From Christensenella sp034926635 (GTDB lineage: Bacteria > Bacillota > Clostridia > Christensenellales > Christensenellaceae), in assembly GCA_034926635.1 (NCBI GenBank), contig JAYFQX010000010.1, positions 1 to 64,000 of the forward strand: DNA of 64,000 nucleotides. The letters are read 5' to 3'. Positions 26,275 to 33,761 of this stretch are shown here, piece after piece (positions within the stretch are counted from its first letter, which is position 1; each line of letters begins with the position of its first letter). The position numbers and the translations under genes are program-made. Under the pieces are notes generated by a model. It was not told where the DNA came from. It saw nothing but the letters and a program-made list of their open reading frames with translations, and ran no database searches.

Positions 26275-26934
26275 TTATTTTTGTTCGCTTCGTTCTAATT
26301 TGCTGATTTGATCCTCCGAGCCGATCACAACAAGAACATCACCTGCGTTAATGCGGTCTCCCGGCAATGGGTTGATGTTCACCTCTGACTCACCTGAGCG
26401 GATTGCGATGATGTTTAAGCCATATTTTTTACGGAAATCCAGATCAATCAACGTTGAACCTGCCCAGGCAGCATGCGTTTCAAGTTCTGCAATTCCATAA
26501 TCATCCGAAAGCTCGATGAAATCCAGTATATTTGAAGAAAGCAAGTTGTGCGCGACGCGAATGCCCATATCGCGTTCGGGGAAAACGACCTTATCTACAC
26601 CCATTTTGTAAAGAACTTTGGCGTGAACTTCGCTCTGTGCCTTCACAAGAACCAGCCCGATGCCCTGTTCTTTGCAGATCAGCGCCGCCATAATACTGGA
26701 TTGTATTTCCCCCAGACAAACGCAAGCAACATCAAAGTTACGGATGCCCAGAGATTTCAATGCTTTTTCGTCTGTGGCGTCCGCCTGTACAGCATGCGTG
26801 GCATAACTTAAGGCCTCGTTTACTTTTTCTTCGTTGCTATCCAGAACAAGAACTTCTGCATCTTGTTCCACTAATGTTTTTGCAACGCTGGTTCCAAAAC
26901 GTCCCAAGCCGATGACTACATATTGTTTTTTCAT
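26275..26934 (-). CDS. ktrA: K+ channel regulatory subunit (KtrA/TrkA, RCK)
   Basis: A 219-residue cytoplasmic RCK protein that gates a Ktr/Trk potassium transporter. The N-terminal Rossmann domain has GLGRFG near residues 8-13 and an acidic end of the second strand (VLDSNEEKV), consistent with nucleotide binding. A TrkA_C domain from about 137 onward (often binding c-di-AMP in Bacillota) completes it. It follows the channel gene by 51 bp on the same strand. The single RCK_N-RCK_C length fits KtrA rather than the double-length TrkA of proteobacteria. Confidence 0.94.
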   Translation of the reverse strand: MKKQYVVIGLGRFGTSVAKTLVEQDAEVLVLDSNEEKVNEALSYATHAVQADATDEKALKSLGIRNFDVACVCLGEIQSSIMAALICKEQGIGLVLVKAQSEVHAKVLYKMGVDKVVFPERDMGIRVAHNLLSSNILDFIELSDDYGIAELETHAAWAGSTLIDLDFRKKYGLNIIAIRSGESEVNINPLPGDRINAGDVLVVIGSEDQISKLERSEQK

Positions 26935-26985
26935 AAATTCTACTCCCTAGCCGCTTTTGGCAGCGGCAGCCAGTATTGATCGGAG

Positions 26986-28356
26986 TTAGCCGATCATTAT
27001 TTTATCTTCCGGATAACGGATTTTGCTGTTGTCCTGACGGGACATACGCCGCGCCAGCGCAATAGATACGGTAAACAAGCCGACCCTGCCGCCAAACATG
27101 GTAAGCATAATCAAAATTTTACTGGCGGTGGAAAGCGAAGCAGTGATGCCGGTCGACAGACCTACGGTACCGAAAGCAGAGACCGTCTCAAAAAGAATAT
27201 CCCCGATGCTGAAGCGAGTATGCTCTGTGATAGAAACCAAGAGCGTGACGACAGCAACAGAAACAAGCGCCAGGATAGAAATTGTAATTGCGCGCATAAT
27301 AAGTTGTTTGTTAATACGGCGTTTCATAATAACGGTATCATGTTTACCGCGGATGATGTCGACTACCAGCAGAAGCAAGAGTAAAGCTGTGGTTGTTTTG
27401 ATACCGCCGCCTGTACCGGATGGCGATGCGCCAATGAACATCAAAGCAACGGTACCCATTTTTGAAGCGGGAGTCAGCGCACCCTGGTTTACTGTAGCAA
27501 AACCTGCGGTACGCGTGGTGACGGATTGGAACATAGCACCAAGAGTTTTATCCCCTGCGGACATTCCTTCTGCACCAAATGTTTTCGGATTGCCGGATTC
27601 CATGGCAAGAAAGAAGAAAAAGCCACCGACAATCAAAAAGGCTGTGGTAATTAAAACGATCTTGGTGTGAAGGGATAGATGATATTTATGTCCCCGCTGC
27701 GCCTTGCGATATAATTCTACAACTACGAAAAATCCCAGACCGCCAATAATAATAAGCATCATTACAGTGATACATACCAATGGATCGGTTGCATAAGACT
27801 GCAGGCTGTTGCCAAGACCCAGAATATCGAACCCCGCATTGCAAAAAGAAGAAACCGAATGGAATAAACTATAAAAAATCCCCGTGGGGACACCATATTG
27901 TGGAATAAAACGGATTGACAGCAGCAGCATGCCGATCAACTCGGTGATCAACGTAACAATAAGAACATTGCGTGTCATGCGGACAACGCCCTGCAGGTTA
28001 GATTCATTCAGAGAATCGCGGATCACGATGCGGTCGCGTAAGGTGATGCGTTTTCCGATCAGCATATAAACAAGGGAGGTAGCAGTCATAAAACCGATGC
28101 CGCCGAGTTGAATCAGAAGAAGCATAACGCACTGCCCAAATACGGAAAAGGCCGTCCCGATTTCCACAACGGAAAGACCGGTAACGCAAATAGCCGATGT
28201 AGAGGAAAACAAAGACGTTAAAAAACCTACCGATTTGCCAGTAGAAGAAGCAATCGGCAGGCATAACAATATTGCACCTATCAAGATCATTCCGCCGAAT
28301 CCGAACACCAGAATTTCTGCCGGATTTAGCGCCCTATGTTTTCTAACAGTTCTCAA
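26986..28356 (-). CDS. ktrB: K+ transporter membrane subunit (KtrB/TrkH family)
   Basis: A 456-residue integral membrane channel subunit for potassium uptake. Four pore-loop repeats with filter glycines are visible: STSAICVTGLSVVEIGT, SVSSFCNAGFDILG, QSVTTRTAGFATVN and TVSAFGTVGLSTG. These fit a KtrB-type protein with four membrane-pore-membrane units. Together with KtrA it would form a Na+- or nucleotide-regulated K+ uptake system for osmotic adaptation. A ribosome-binding site GGAGAGAAAG lies upstream of its ATG. The gap to divergent spo0A is 179 bp. Confidence 0.95.
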   Translation of the reverse strand: MRTVRKHRALNPAEILVFGFGGMILIGAILLCLPIASSTGKSVGFLTSLFSSTSAICVTGLSVVEIGTAFSVFGQCVMLLLIQLGGIGFMTATSLVYMLIGKRITLRDRIVIRDSLNESNLQGVVRMTRNVLIVTLITELIGMLLLSIRFIPQYGVPTGIFYSLFHSVSSFCNAGFDILGLGNSLQSYATDPLVCITVMMLIIIGGLGFFVVVELYRKAQRGHKYHLSLHTKIVLITTAFLIVGGFFFFLAMESGNPKTFGAEGMSAGDKTLGAMFQSVTTRTAGFATVNQGALTPASKMGTVALMFIGASPSGTGGGIKTTTALLLLLLVVDIIRGKHDTVIMKRRINKQLIMRAITISILALVSVAVVTLLVSITEHTRFSIGDILFETVSAFGTVGLSTGITASLSTASKILIMLTMFGGRVGLFTVSIALARRMSRQDNSKIRYPEDKIMIG

Positions 28357-28535
28357 TCTTTCTCTCCTGATTTATTGTCATCATTCGAATATGTTACATT
28401 ATACACCCTTTGTTTTAAATGTACACCCTTAATCTTAAAAAGTTTTTTAAAGAAATAGTACTATTTTTGGAGCCTTCTGAATATAACTATATAGGACTAA
28501 TTTTAATGCGATAGCAAGGCGAGGGGGAACAGATA

Positions 28536-29306
28536 TTGAAAGAAATGTTGGATGTTTTAATTGTTGATGATGATTACTGCGGGGAACATTTAAAGAAGAC
28601 TCTAAAGAAGAAGGAAGACATCAGACGTGCGGATTACGCAAAAACTGCTGAGGAAGCATTGAATTTTTTGGAATTAATTAAATATGATGTTGTGCTGCTT
28701 GATTTGATTATGGCACCGTGCGATGGCTTTGGATTTTTGGAGCGGATGCACCGGATGGCACTCAGACCGGGGCCTGATGTAATTATTGTATCTGCCGTCA
28801 ACAATGAAGACGTGATTCGGAAAAGTTTTGCAATGGGTGCAAAATATTATATGATTAAGCCGTTTCAGGAAGAAATTGTTTATAGGCGTATTTGGGATGT
28901 CGTCCGGCTAGGGAGACAGGAAGTGCAGGAAGGGACGGCGTATACCCGGAATCGTACGGATGTTGGACAGCGAATAACGGATTTGTTTCTGATGATAGGG
29001 GTGCCGCCGCATTTGAAAGGGTACCAATATTTAAAAGAAGCAGTAAAACTGGCGGCAGAAGACAGGATGATCATTTATAGCATTACAAAAAGGCTTTATC
29101 CGGAAATTGCAAAGCGCTTTGATGTTTCTGGCACAAAGGTCGAGCTCGCAATACGCCATACCATTGAGGTCATGTGGGAACGGGGTACGCTTAAAGAGTT
29201 TGGTAAGATGTTGGGTTTTCGTAAAGGAGAAGAAAATCAAAAACCGACAAATGGTGAGTTTATTGCACTGATAACGGATAAACTGATCAGCCTGGGGGGG
29301 ATATAG
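28536..29306 (+). CDS. spo0A: Sporulation master regulator Spo0A
   Basis: A 256-residue response regulator that, when phosphorylated, commits the cell to sporulation. The receiver domain has the acidic pocket VDDD (11-13), the phospho-acceptor Asp56 in LLDLIM, and the Lys of MIKPF near 108. The effector domain (about 140-256) has the Spo0A-specific helix-turn-helix VELAIRHTIEVMWERG and the PTNGEFIALITDKL ending. After Asp56 the loop reads MAPCDG instead of the usual MPxxDG. TTG 28536 follows GAGGGGG at good spacing; the next in-frame ATG is three codons in. A possible promoter is TTGGAG-17-TATAGG (28467-28495). It is monocistronic here and not beside spoIVB. Confidence 0.96.
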   Translation: MKEMLDVLIVDDDYCGEHLKKTLKKKEDIRRADYAKTAEEALNFLELIKYDVVLLDLIMAPCDGFGFLERMHRMALRPGPDVIIVSAVNNEDVIRKSFAMGAKYYMIKPFQEEIVYRRIWDVVRLGRQEVQEGTAYTRNRTDVGQRITDLFLMIGVPPHLKGYQYLKEAVKLAAEDRMIIYSITKRLYPEIAKRFDVSGTKVELAIRHTIEVMWERGTLKEFGKMLGFRKGEENQKPTNGEFIALITDKLISLGGI

Positions 29307-29309
29307 AAT

Positions 29310-29466
29310 AAATATGCATAAAGACAAATTATGGAAATTCTCTGTGATTATGCATATTTGTGGATTGTGTGGATAAGTACGTGGATAACTTTTCTGAAAA
29401 AGTGTTTTGTAAAAGGGATTGTGTATGAAAGTGTGGATAACTTGAATAACTTTATGCATATCCACA
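29310..29466. promoter_or_regulatory. Cluster of DnaA-box-like sites with repeated TTATGCATAT elements
   Basis: Two exact TGTGGATAA boxes (29368-29376, 29432-29440) match the DnaA box TTATCCACA on the opposite strand. Three near matches accompany them: TGTGGATTG (29359), CGTGGATAA (29380) and, inverted, ATATCCACA (29458-29466). TTATGCATAT occurs at 29348 and 29452, and its complement within AAATATGCATAA at 29310, giving a perfect 12-bp inverted repeat right after spo0A. No gene lies in 29307-29732. Confidence 0.65.
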
Positions 29467-29607
29467 AAATGATTATGAATAATTTGTAAAGGTGCTGTAA
29501 AAAGAAGGCTGGATAAACTTTCATGTAAAAAGCTTTGTAAAACGAATATAAGGCGATCTTAGTGAATAATTATTCAGCTATGTGTAAAAAATAAATGTAG
29601 TATGAAA

Positions 29608-29629
29608 CCGCGCGAAAGCGCGGTTTTTT
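29608..29629 (+). terminator. Terminator beyond the DnaA-box region
   Basis: CCGCGC-GAAA-GCGCGG followed by six T. It lies 300 bp after the spo0A stop, so it ends either a long spo0A 3' UTR or a separate untranslated transcript. Confidence 0.9.
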
Positions 29630-29650
29630 ATAAAAATTTATATTATTATA

Positions 29651-29709
29651 TTGACAATAGTGTGCGACACATAGTATAATTCCAATATAGTGTGTGACAC
29701 ACACTATAT
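29651..29709 (+). promoter_or_regulatory. PadR-operon promoter with two operator copies
   Basis: TTGACA (29651-29656), an 18-bp spacer and TATAAT (29675-29680) form the promoter. A perfect palindrome with 12-bp arms, ATATAGTGTGTG-A-CACACACTATAT, covers the transcription start (29685-29709). The motif ATAGTGTGyGACACAyA occurs inside the spacer (29657) and again at 29687, 30 bp apart. Almost certainly the PadR autoregulatory site. Confidence 0.85.
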
Positions 29710-29732
29710 TGTGTGAAAAGGATGGATAACCG

Positions 29733-30089
29733 ATGGAGAAACCTGATGAGATTTTAAACGGTTTAATGCAGGAGCTTCGCAGGGGGACAATTGTTTTAGG
29801 CGTGCTGTCTCAACTTTTGGAACCGCGCTATGGGTATGCTTTGGTGCAAAGGCTTACAGAAGCGGGTATGCCTGCGGAAGCGGGGACGCTGTACCCCCTT
29901 TTGCGGCGGCTTGAAAAGCAGGGCCTGCTTGCCAGCAAGTGGGAGACAGAGGGGAGCAAACCGCGGAAATACTATGTGACGACGCCCGTGGGAAAAGAAG
30001 TTTATCAAAAGCTTTGCCTTCATTGGAACGCTTTAAAAGAAATTTTGGAGGAAATGATAACCGGGAAGGGAGAGAGAGACCATGAATAA
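29733..30089 (+). CDS. PadR-family transcriptional regulator
   Basis: A 118-residue winged-helix repressor. The PadR pattern is clear: an N-terminal helix leading to GTIVLGVLSQLLEPRYGYALVQ, then LYPLLRRLEKQGLLASKW in the recognition region (near residues 50-67), and a wing with PRKYYVTTPVGKEV. It lacks a long C-terminal domain, as in the small PadR-s2 subfamily. A palindromic operator sits in its promoter, pointing to autorepression. ATG 29733 is the first start after the promoter, preceded by AAAAGGATGG. Its end overlaps the next gene by 8 bp. Confidence 0.93.
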   Translation: MEKPDEILNGLMQELRRGTIVLGVLSQLLEPRYGYALVQRLTEAGMPAEAGTLYPLLRRLEKQGLLASKWETEGSKPRKYYVTTPVGKEVYQKLCLHWNALKEILEEMITGKGERDHE

Positions 30090-31137
30090 CCGACTTTCTG
30101 CAAAGGAGCTGACAGAGCGTTATATCTTTGACGTAACGCGTCGTTTGCCGGCAGCTCAAAGAAAAGATATTGGGATGGAACTGCGTTCTTTGGTTGAGGA
30201 TATGCTTGGTGATCGCGATGGAAATGGGAAGACAGAAACAGAAAATACGTCTGATGTTCTGGCGGAATTGGGGTCGCCGGCGAAGATGGCAGAAAAATAC
30301 CGCGATGGAAAAAGTTATTTGATCGGACCGGAATACTATATGCAATATTGTTTCTTATTACGTATTGTTTTGTTGGCAGTTGGCTTTGGGATGATGATTG
30401 CGACCATTGTTTTGGCGGTGACAGGGGAATACCAAACTGTGTGGGAAGCGGTTGGTTCTGCGCTTTCTAATATTGTTACGGGGCTGATCACGGCGTTTGG
30501 TTTGATTACGGTTTTGTTTGCATTATTTGAGAGATTTGCAGTAAAGCCCCATATTTTACAGGATACCGAATCATGGAATCCGCGGGATCTGCCGGAAATA
30601 CCGGATAAAAAAGCGTTAATACCAAAAAGCGACCCGATTATCAGCATGATTTTTATTGTGGCGGTGATTATCCTTTTTAATTTTGCGCCATATCTGATGG
30701 GGGTTTTTACAGTAGAAGACGGCGCGTTGCACACGGTTCCGCTGTTTGCGCTGCCCGTTTTAAAAACAATGCTGCCGATGCTCAATATCTGTTTTTTGTT
30801 GGGTATTATTCGCGAGGTAATCCGGGTAATGACGGGGCGTTATACTTTAAAACTTGGGGTTGCAACGGCTGTTTTGAATATCGTGGCACTTTTCCTTGCC
30901 TGTCAGGTATTTTTTGATCCGCAAATTTGGAATACGGATCTTGTAAGTCAGGTGATGTCGCTTGAAAACTTCGTCATCCCCAATGCTGCCCAGTTGCAAA
31001 TATTATGGAGCGGATTTACGAAATATTTTGGTTATATCTTTATTTTCGCTTTTGCGCTCGATAGTGCAATATCTCTTTATAAAGGGATCCGGTACGGGAA
31101 AAAGAGTGGTTTGGCATCAGGGGTTGCAGGAGAATAA
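30082..31137 (+). CDS. HAAS/DUF1700-type membrane protein
   Basis: A 351-residue protein starting with a ~75-residue helical domain (LSAKELTERYIFDVTRRL then ELRSLVEDMLG and LGSPAKMAEKY). This resembles the HAAS signalling domain often encoded after PadR regulators. About six membrane segments follow (roughly 88-108, 130-155, 190-210, 215-240, 255-275, 305-325). PadR-HAAS pairs typically sense envelope stress or control partner proteins. Translation is coupled to padR through the 8-bp overlap and GGGAGAGAGA upstream of ATG 30082. The precise function is unknown. Confidence 0.72.
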   Translation: MNNRLSAKELTERYIFDVTRRLPAAQRKDIGMELRSLVEDMLGDRDGNGKTETENTSDVLAELGSPAKMAEKYRDGKSYLIGPEYYMQYCFLLRIVLLAVGFGMMIATIVLAVTGEYQTVWEAVGSALSNIVTGLITAFGLITVLFALFERFAVKPHILQDTESWNPRDLPEIPDKKALIPKSDPIISMIFIVAVIILFNFAPYLMGVFTVEDGALHTVPLFALPVLKTMLPMLNICFLLGIIREVIRVMTGRYTLKLGVATAVLNIVALFLACQVFFDPQIWNTDLVSQVMSLENFVIPNAAQLQILWSGFTKYFGYIFIFAFALDSAISLYKGIRYGKKSGLASGVAGE

Positions 31138-31160
31138 AAGTATAGAAAAATGGTGAGGTA

Positions 31161-31973
31161 ATGGAAAAAATGGGACTTCAAGGCATTGATGGCGCAATTT
31201 TTGATTTGGATGGAACAATTTTTGATTCCATGTATATTTGGGAAGAAGTGGATGATGCGTTTATTAAAAAACATGGACTACCGCCTTCAAAAGAATATGT
31301 GGAGGCGATCCGCCCAATGAGCTTTTTGGAATCGGCAAAATATGTGATCCGGTATTTTGGACTGCAGGAAACGCCGGAAGAAATCATGAAGGAATGGCAT
31401 GAACTCGCGCTGTATGCTTATGCAAACAGCGTTGCATTAAAGCCCTACGCACGAGAGTATTTATTGGAATTGAAAAAGAGAGGAATAAAGCTCGCGGTGG
31501 CAACGGCATTATCGCCGGAACTTTTTGAACCTGCACTCCGAAATAATAAGATTGAGGGACTTTTTGACGCCACATCGCATGCCGGAGAAGTGTCACGCGG
31601 GAAAGGGTATCCCGATTTGTATTTACTTGCTGCACACCGTCTTGGCGTTGCGCCGGAAAACTGTGCGGTGTTCGAAGATATCCTTGCGGGAATACAAGGC
31701 GCAAAACAAGGAGGGTTTTATGCCTGCGGGATCTATGACCAATATGCGGAAGCGGAAAAGAACAAAATCCTGGAAACAGCGGATGCCTATGCTTTTTGTT
31801 ATCATGATTTGCTTCGGAGGCTCCATTCATGCAAAGCGTTGCCGTGTAAGCGGGCAGGGTTGTTTTTTGACAAAAAGGCAATACAGCATGCTGATAATGA
31901 AAACAACGGAAAAGCGTATTCCAAAACAAACGCTTGGAAAGTTATTACAAAAAATATAAAAAAAGAAATATAG
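31161..31973 (+). CDS. HAD-superfamily phosphatase (beta-phosphoglucomutase-like) with long C-terminal tail
   Basis: A 270-residue HAD hydrolase. Motif I DLDGTIFDS near residues 16-24 has the two catalytic Asp, motif II is VATAL, and motifs III/IV appear as SRGKGYPDLYLLAAHRLG and FEDILAGIQGAKQGG. A helical cap with EEV follows motif I, as in the beta-phosphoglucomutase/phosphoglycolate phosphatase group. The fold is complete by about residue 217. About 50 extra Lys/Asn-rich residues then follow (HADNENNGKAYSK), which looks like read-through of non-coding DNA. It follows the PadR/HAAS genes by 23 bp and may belong to that operon. Substrate unknown. Confidence 0.85.
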   Translation: MEKMGLQGIDGAIFDLDGTIFDSMYIWEEVDDAFIKKHGLPPSKEYVEAIRPMSFLESAKYVIRYFGLQETPEEIMKEWHELALYAYANSVALKPYAREYLLELKKRGIKLAVATALSPELFEPALRNNKIEGLFDATSHAGEVSRGKGYPDLYLLAAHRLGVAPENCAVFEDILAGIQGAKQGGFYACGIYDQYAEAEKNKILETADAYAFCYHDLLRRLHSCKALPCKRAGLFFDKKAIQHADNENNGKAYSKTNAWKVITKNIKKEI

Positions 31974-31992
31974 AACAACGCATTATTTATGA

Positions 31993-31998
31993 TATAAT
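31993..31998 (+). promoter_or_regulatory. -10 element of the cobalamin operon
   Basis: TATAAT stands 30 bp before the riboswitch. A -35 at the correct spacing is poor, so only the -10 is called. Confidence 0.45.
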
Positions 31999-32027
31999 AA
32001 AAAAACAAGTTATTTGAAAAGTAAATA

Positions 32028-32230
32028 CTTTTTTGTGGCCCTGCGGCGTAAAGATGACCGCAGGGATGAACAAGGGAACCGGGTGTGAATCCCGGACGGA
32101 ATCCGCCGCTGTATGCGCAGAGCTTTTTATCCGTTGATGAAAATCAGTCACTGGGAAACCGGGAAGGCAGGATATTGAGCGAAAAAGCAGCAATGCTTTG
32201 CAAGCGTGAGTCAGAAGACCTACAAAAAAG
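32028..32230 (+). ncRNA. Adenosylcobalamin riboswitch
   Basis: The segment has the conserved cobalamin aptamer blocks in order: AAGGGAACCGGGTGTGAATC, CCGCCGCTGT, GTCACTGGGAAACCGGGAAG and the B12 box AGTCAGAAGACCT. The closing helix P1 is perfect: CTTTTTTGT (32028-32036) with ACAAAAAAG (32222-32230). On binding coenzyme B12 it should favour the downstream terminator and shut off the genes that follow. Confidence 0.96.
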
Positions 32231-32244
32231 AAGAATAATAGGTT

Positions 32245-32322
32245 TTGCCGCCGGACGGTGCGGCAGGGCTTTTTGCGCAGGAATACGGCTGCGGTGAATT
32301 TTAGTTCACCGCAGTTTTTTTT
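32245..32322 (+). terminator. Riboswitch expression platform and terminator
   Basis: CTGCGGTGAA-TTTTAG-TTCACCGCAG followed by eight T (32289-32322) is a strong terminator just after the aptamer. An earlier hairpin TGCCGC with GCGGCA (32246-32264) may act in the switching. ATG 32376 lies beyond. Confidence 0.9.
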
Positions 32323-32375
32323 GTTGGAAAAAGCGTGAGTCGCATCATTGCAGTGTTTTTAAAGGAGAAATATAA

Positions 32376-33704
32376 ATGAAAAAAACAACACCAGCCAGAA
32401 AAAAGAGGCTTTATAACATTATTATGGTCGTAGCGATCGTGGCGATTTTTGCCGCATCAGTCATGGCGGTTGGAAGTTTGCAAGGATGGTTTGGAGAAAA
32501 CAATAGCCGGACTACGGCTGCATCGGAAAACGGGGAAGTATTTACCGCGCAAAATAAAATGGGCGGCGTTAATTTGGAACGCGCGGGGATTGCTTACGCC
32601 CTTGACAACGGCAACGGTTTGAGGGACGGCGATGTGATCGAAACGCTTCCCGGTGCTTCCATCAATTTGATTTGGGGGAATAATGCGATAACAGTAGGAC
32701 AAAACAGTGAACTGACTGTGCATATAGACGACAGCGGTGCTGTTTCTGCAGAATTTGCGAGGGGAGAGGCATTTTTTAATTTAAAAAACGCATTTAGCCT
32801 TCGTGTAATGAATACGGAGTTGATTGCGGAAGATGCGGTATTTGGGGTCAGCGCACCTTCCGGCAGCGCAAACATATTTGTATTTGAAAATAAAGTCAAA
32901 GTAGGGGAAAACGAAATAGAAGCGGGCAGTTTTGCCGATATTTTTACGGAAGGAGTACATAAAGGCACGCTTTCGATTGGTTCCCTCGATGATTTTTTTC
33001 TGGGGAACATAAAAGAGGCGAATAATAGTCGGATACTGTGTTTTACAAATGCGCAGATCGAAGAATTGATTTCGCAGCGTGCGGCACAAATCAGTGCAGC
33101 AGCACAGGCGCAGCAGCTTGAGAAGAAACCGGAACAACAAATAGAGGAACAAAGGCAAAACGAATCCGAAAAAACAGATGGCTCTCAAAATACAAAGCAG
33201 GGAACATCTTCTTCCGACGCACAAGCGTCTCCTTCGGCGGGCACAGCGCAACCCGGGGGTACACAGAGCGGATCCGGCGGTGTTTCTGCCAGTGATACGC
33301 CAAAATGCACGATAGAGATCCGCTGCGATACGATTTTGAATAATTTAGAAGATTTAGTGGAAGGAAAGAATAAATTCGTGCCTTCAAACGGCTGCATTCT
33401 GGCAACTTCGTCGTTGGAGTTTACAGAGGGGGAAACCGTGTTTGACATATTAAAACGCGCTTGTACACTTGCCGGAATCCAACTCGAGTATTCCTGGACG
33501 CCGATGTATAACAGTTATTATATAGAAGGAATTAATAATTTATATGAGTTTGACTGCGGGGAAGAATCCGGATGGATGTATCAGGTCAACGGATGGTTTC
33601 CCAATTATGGTTGCTCGGGTTATACACTTCAGGATGGAGACGTGATTGTATGGCGTTACACCTGCAAGGGGCTTGGGGCTGATGTCGGCGGAAGTGTAGG
33701 ATAA
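32376..33704 (+). CDS. Membrane-anchored DUF4430 protein with FecR-like domain
   Basis: A 442-residue surface protein. It has one N-terminal membrane anchor (about residues 12-33), a FecR-like beta-sandwich region (about 50-205), a coiled, Gln/Ser/Gly-rich spacer (about 225-310) and a C-terminal DUF4430 domain (about 315-435). Key DUF4430 features are FDILKRACTLAGI, YIEGINNLYEFDCG, SGWMYQVNGWFPNYGC and DGDVIVWRYTC. This domain is related to the C-terminal domain of transcobalamin and intrinsic factor. AAAGGAGAA precedes ATG 32376, directly after the B12 riboswitch. Cobalamin or corrinoid capture at the cell surface is therefore inferred. Confidence 0.85.
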   Translation: MKKTTPARKKRLYNIIMVVAIVAIFAASVMAVGSLQGWFGENNSRTTAASENGEVFTAQNKMGGVNLERAGIAYALDNGNGLRDGDVIETLPGASINLIWGNNAITVGQNSELTVHIDDSGAVSAEFARGEAFFNLKNAFSLRVMNTELIAEDAVFGVSAPSGSANIFVFENKVKVGENEIEAGSFADIFTEGVHKGTLSIGSLDDFFLGNIKEANNSRILCFTNAQIEELISQRAAQISAAAQAQQLEKKPEQQIEEQRQNESEKTDGSQNTKQGTSSSDAQASPSAGTAQPGGTQSGSGGVSASDTPKCTIEIRCDTILNNLEDLVEGKNKFVPSNGCILATSSLEFTEGETVFDILKRACTLAGIQLEYSWTPMYNSYYIEGINNLYEFDCGEESGWMYQVNGWFPNYGCSGYTLQDGDVIVWRYTCKGLGADVGGSVG

Positions 33705-33761
33705 GTATGTCATGCAGAAAAAGCCGGTATTGTGGATCAGAAACAGAAAGGAAATCAAAAA

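Noticed and set aside
29310..29466. The DnaA-box cluster as the chromosomal replication origin
   Set aside because: No dnaA, dnaN, rpmH or gyr genes are near and no AT-rich unwinding module with DnaA-trio pattern was recognised; a titration or regulatory site is more likely.
31525..31959. Second frame of 144 codons overlapping the HAD gene
   Set aside because: All HAD motifs lie in the other frame; this one is basic and shows no family features.
32085..32297. Small open frame across the B12 riboswitch
   Set aside because: The segment is explained base by base as aptamer and expression platform.
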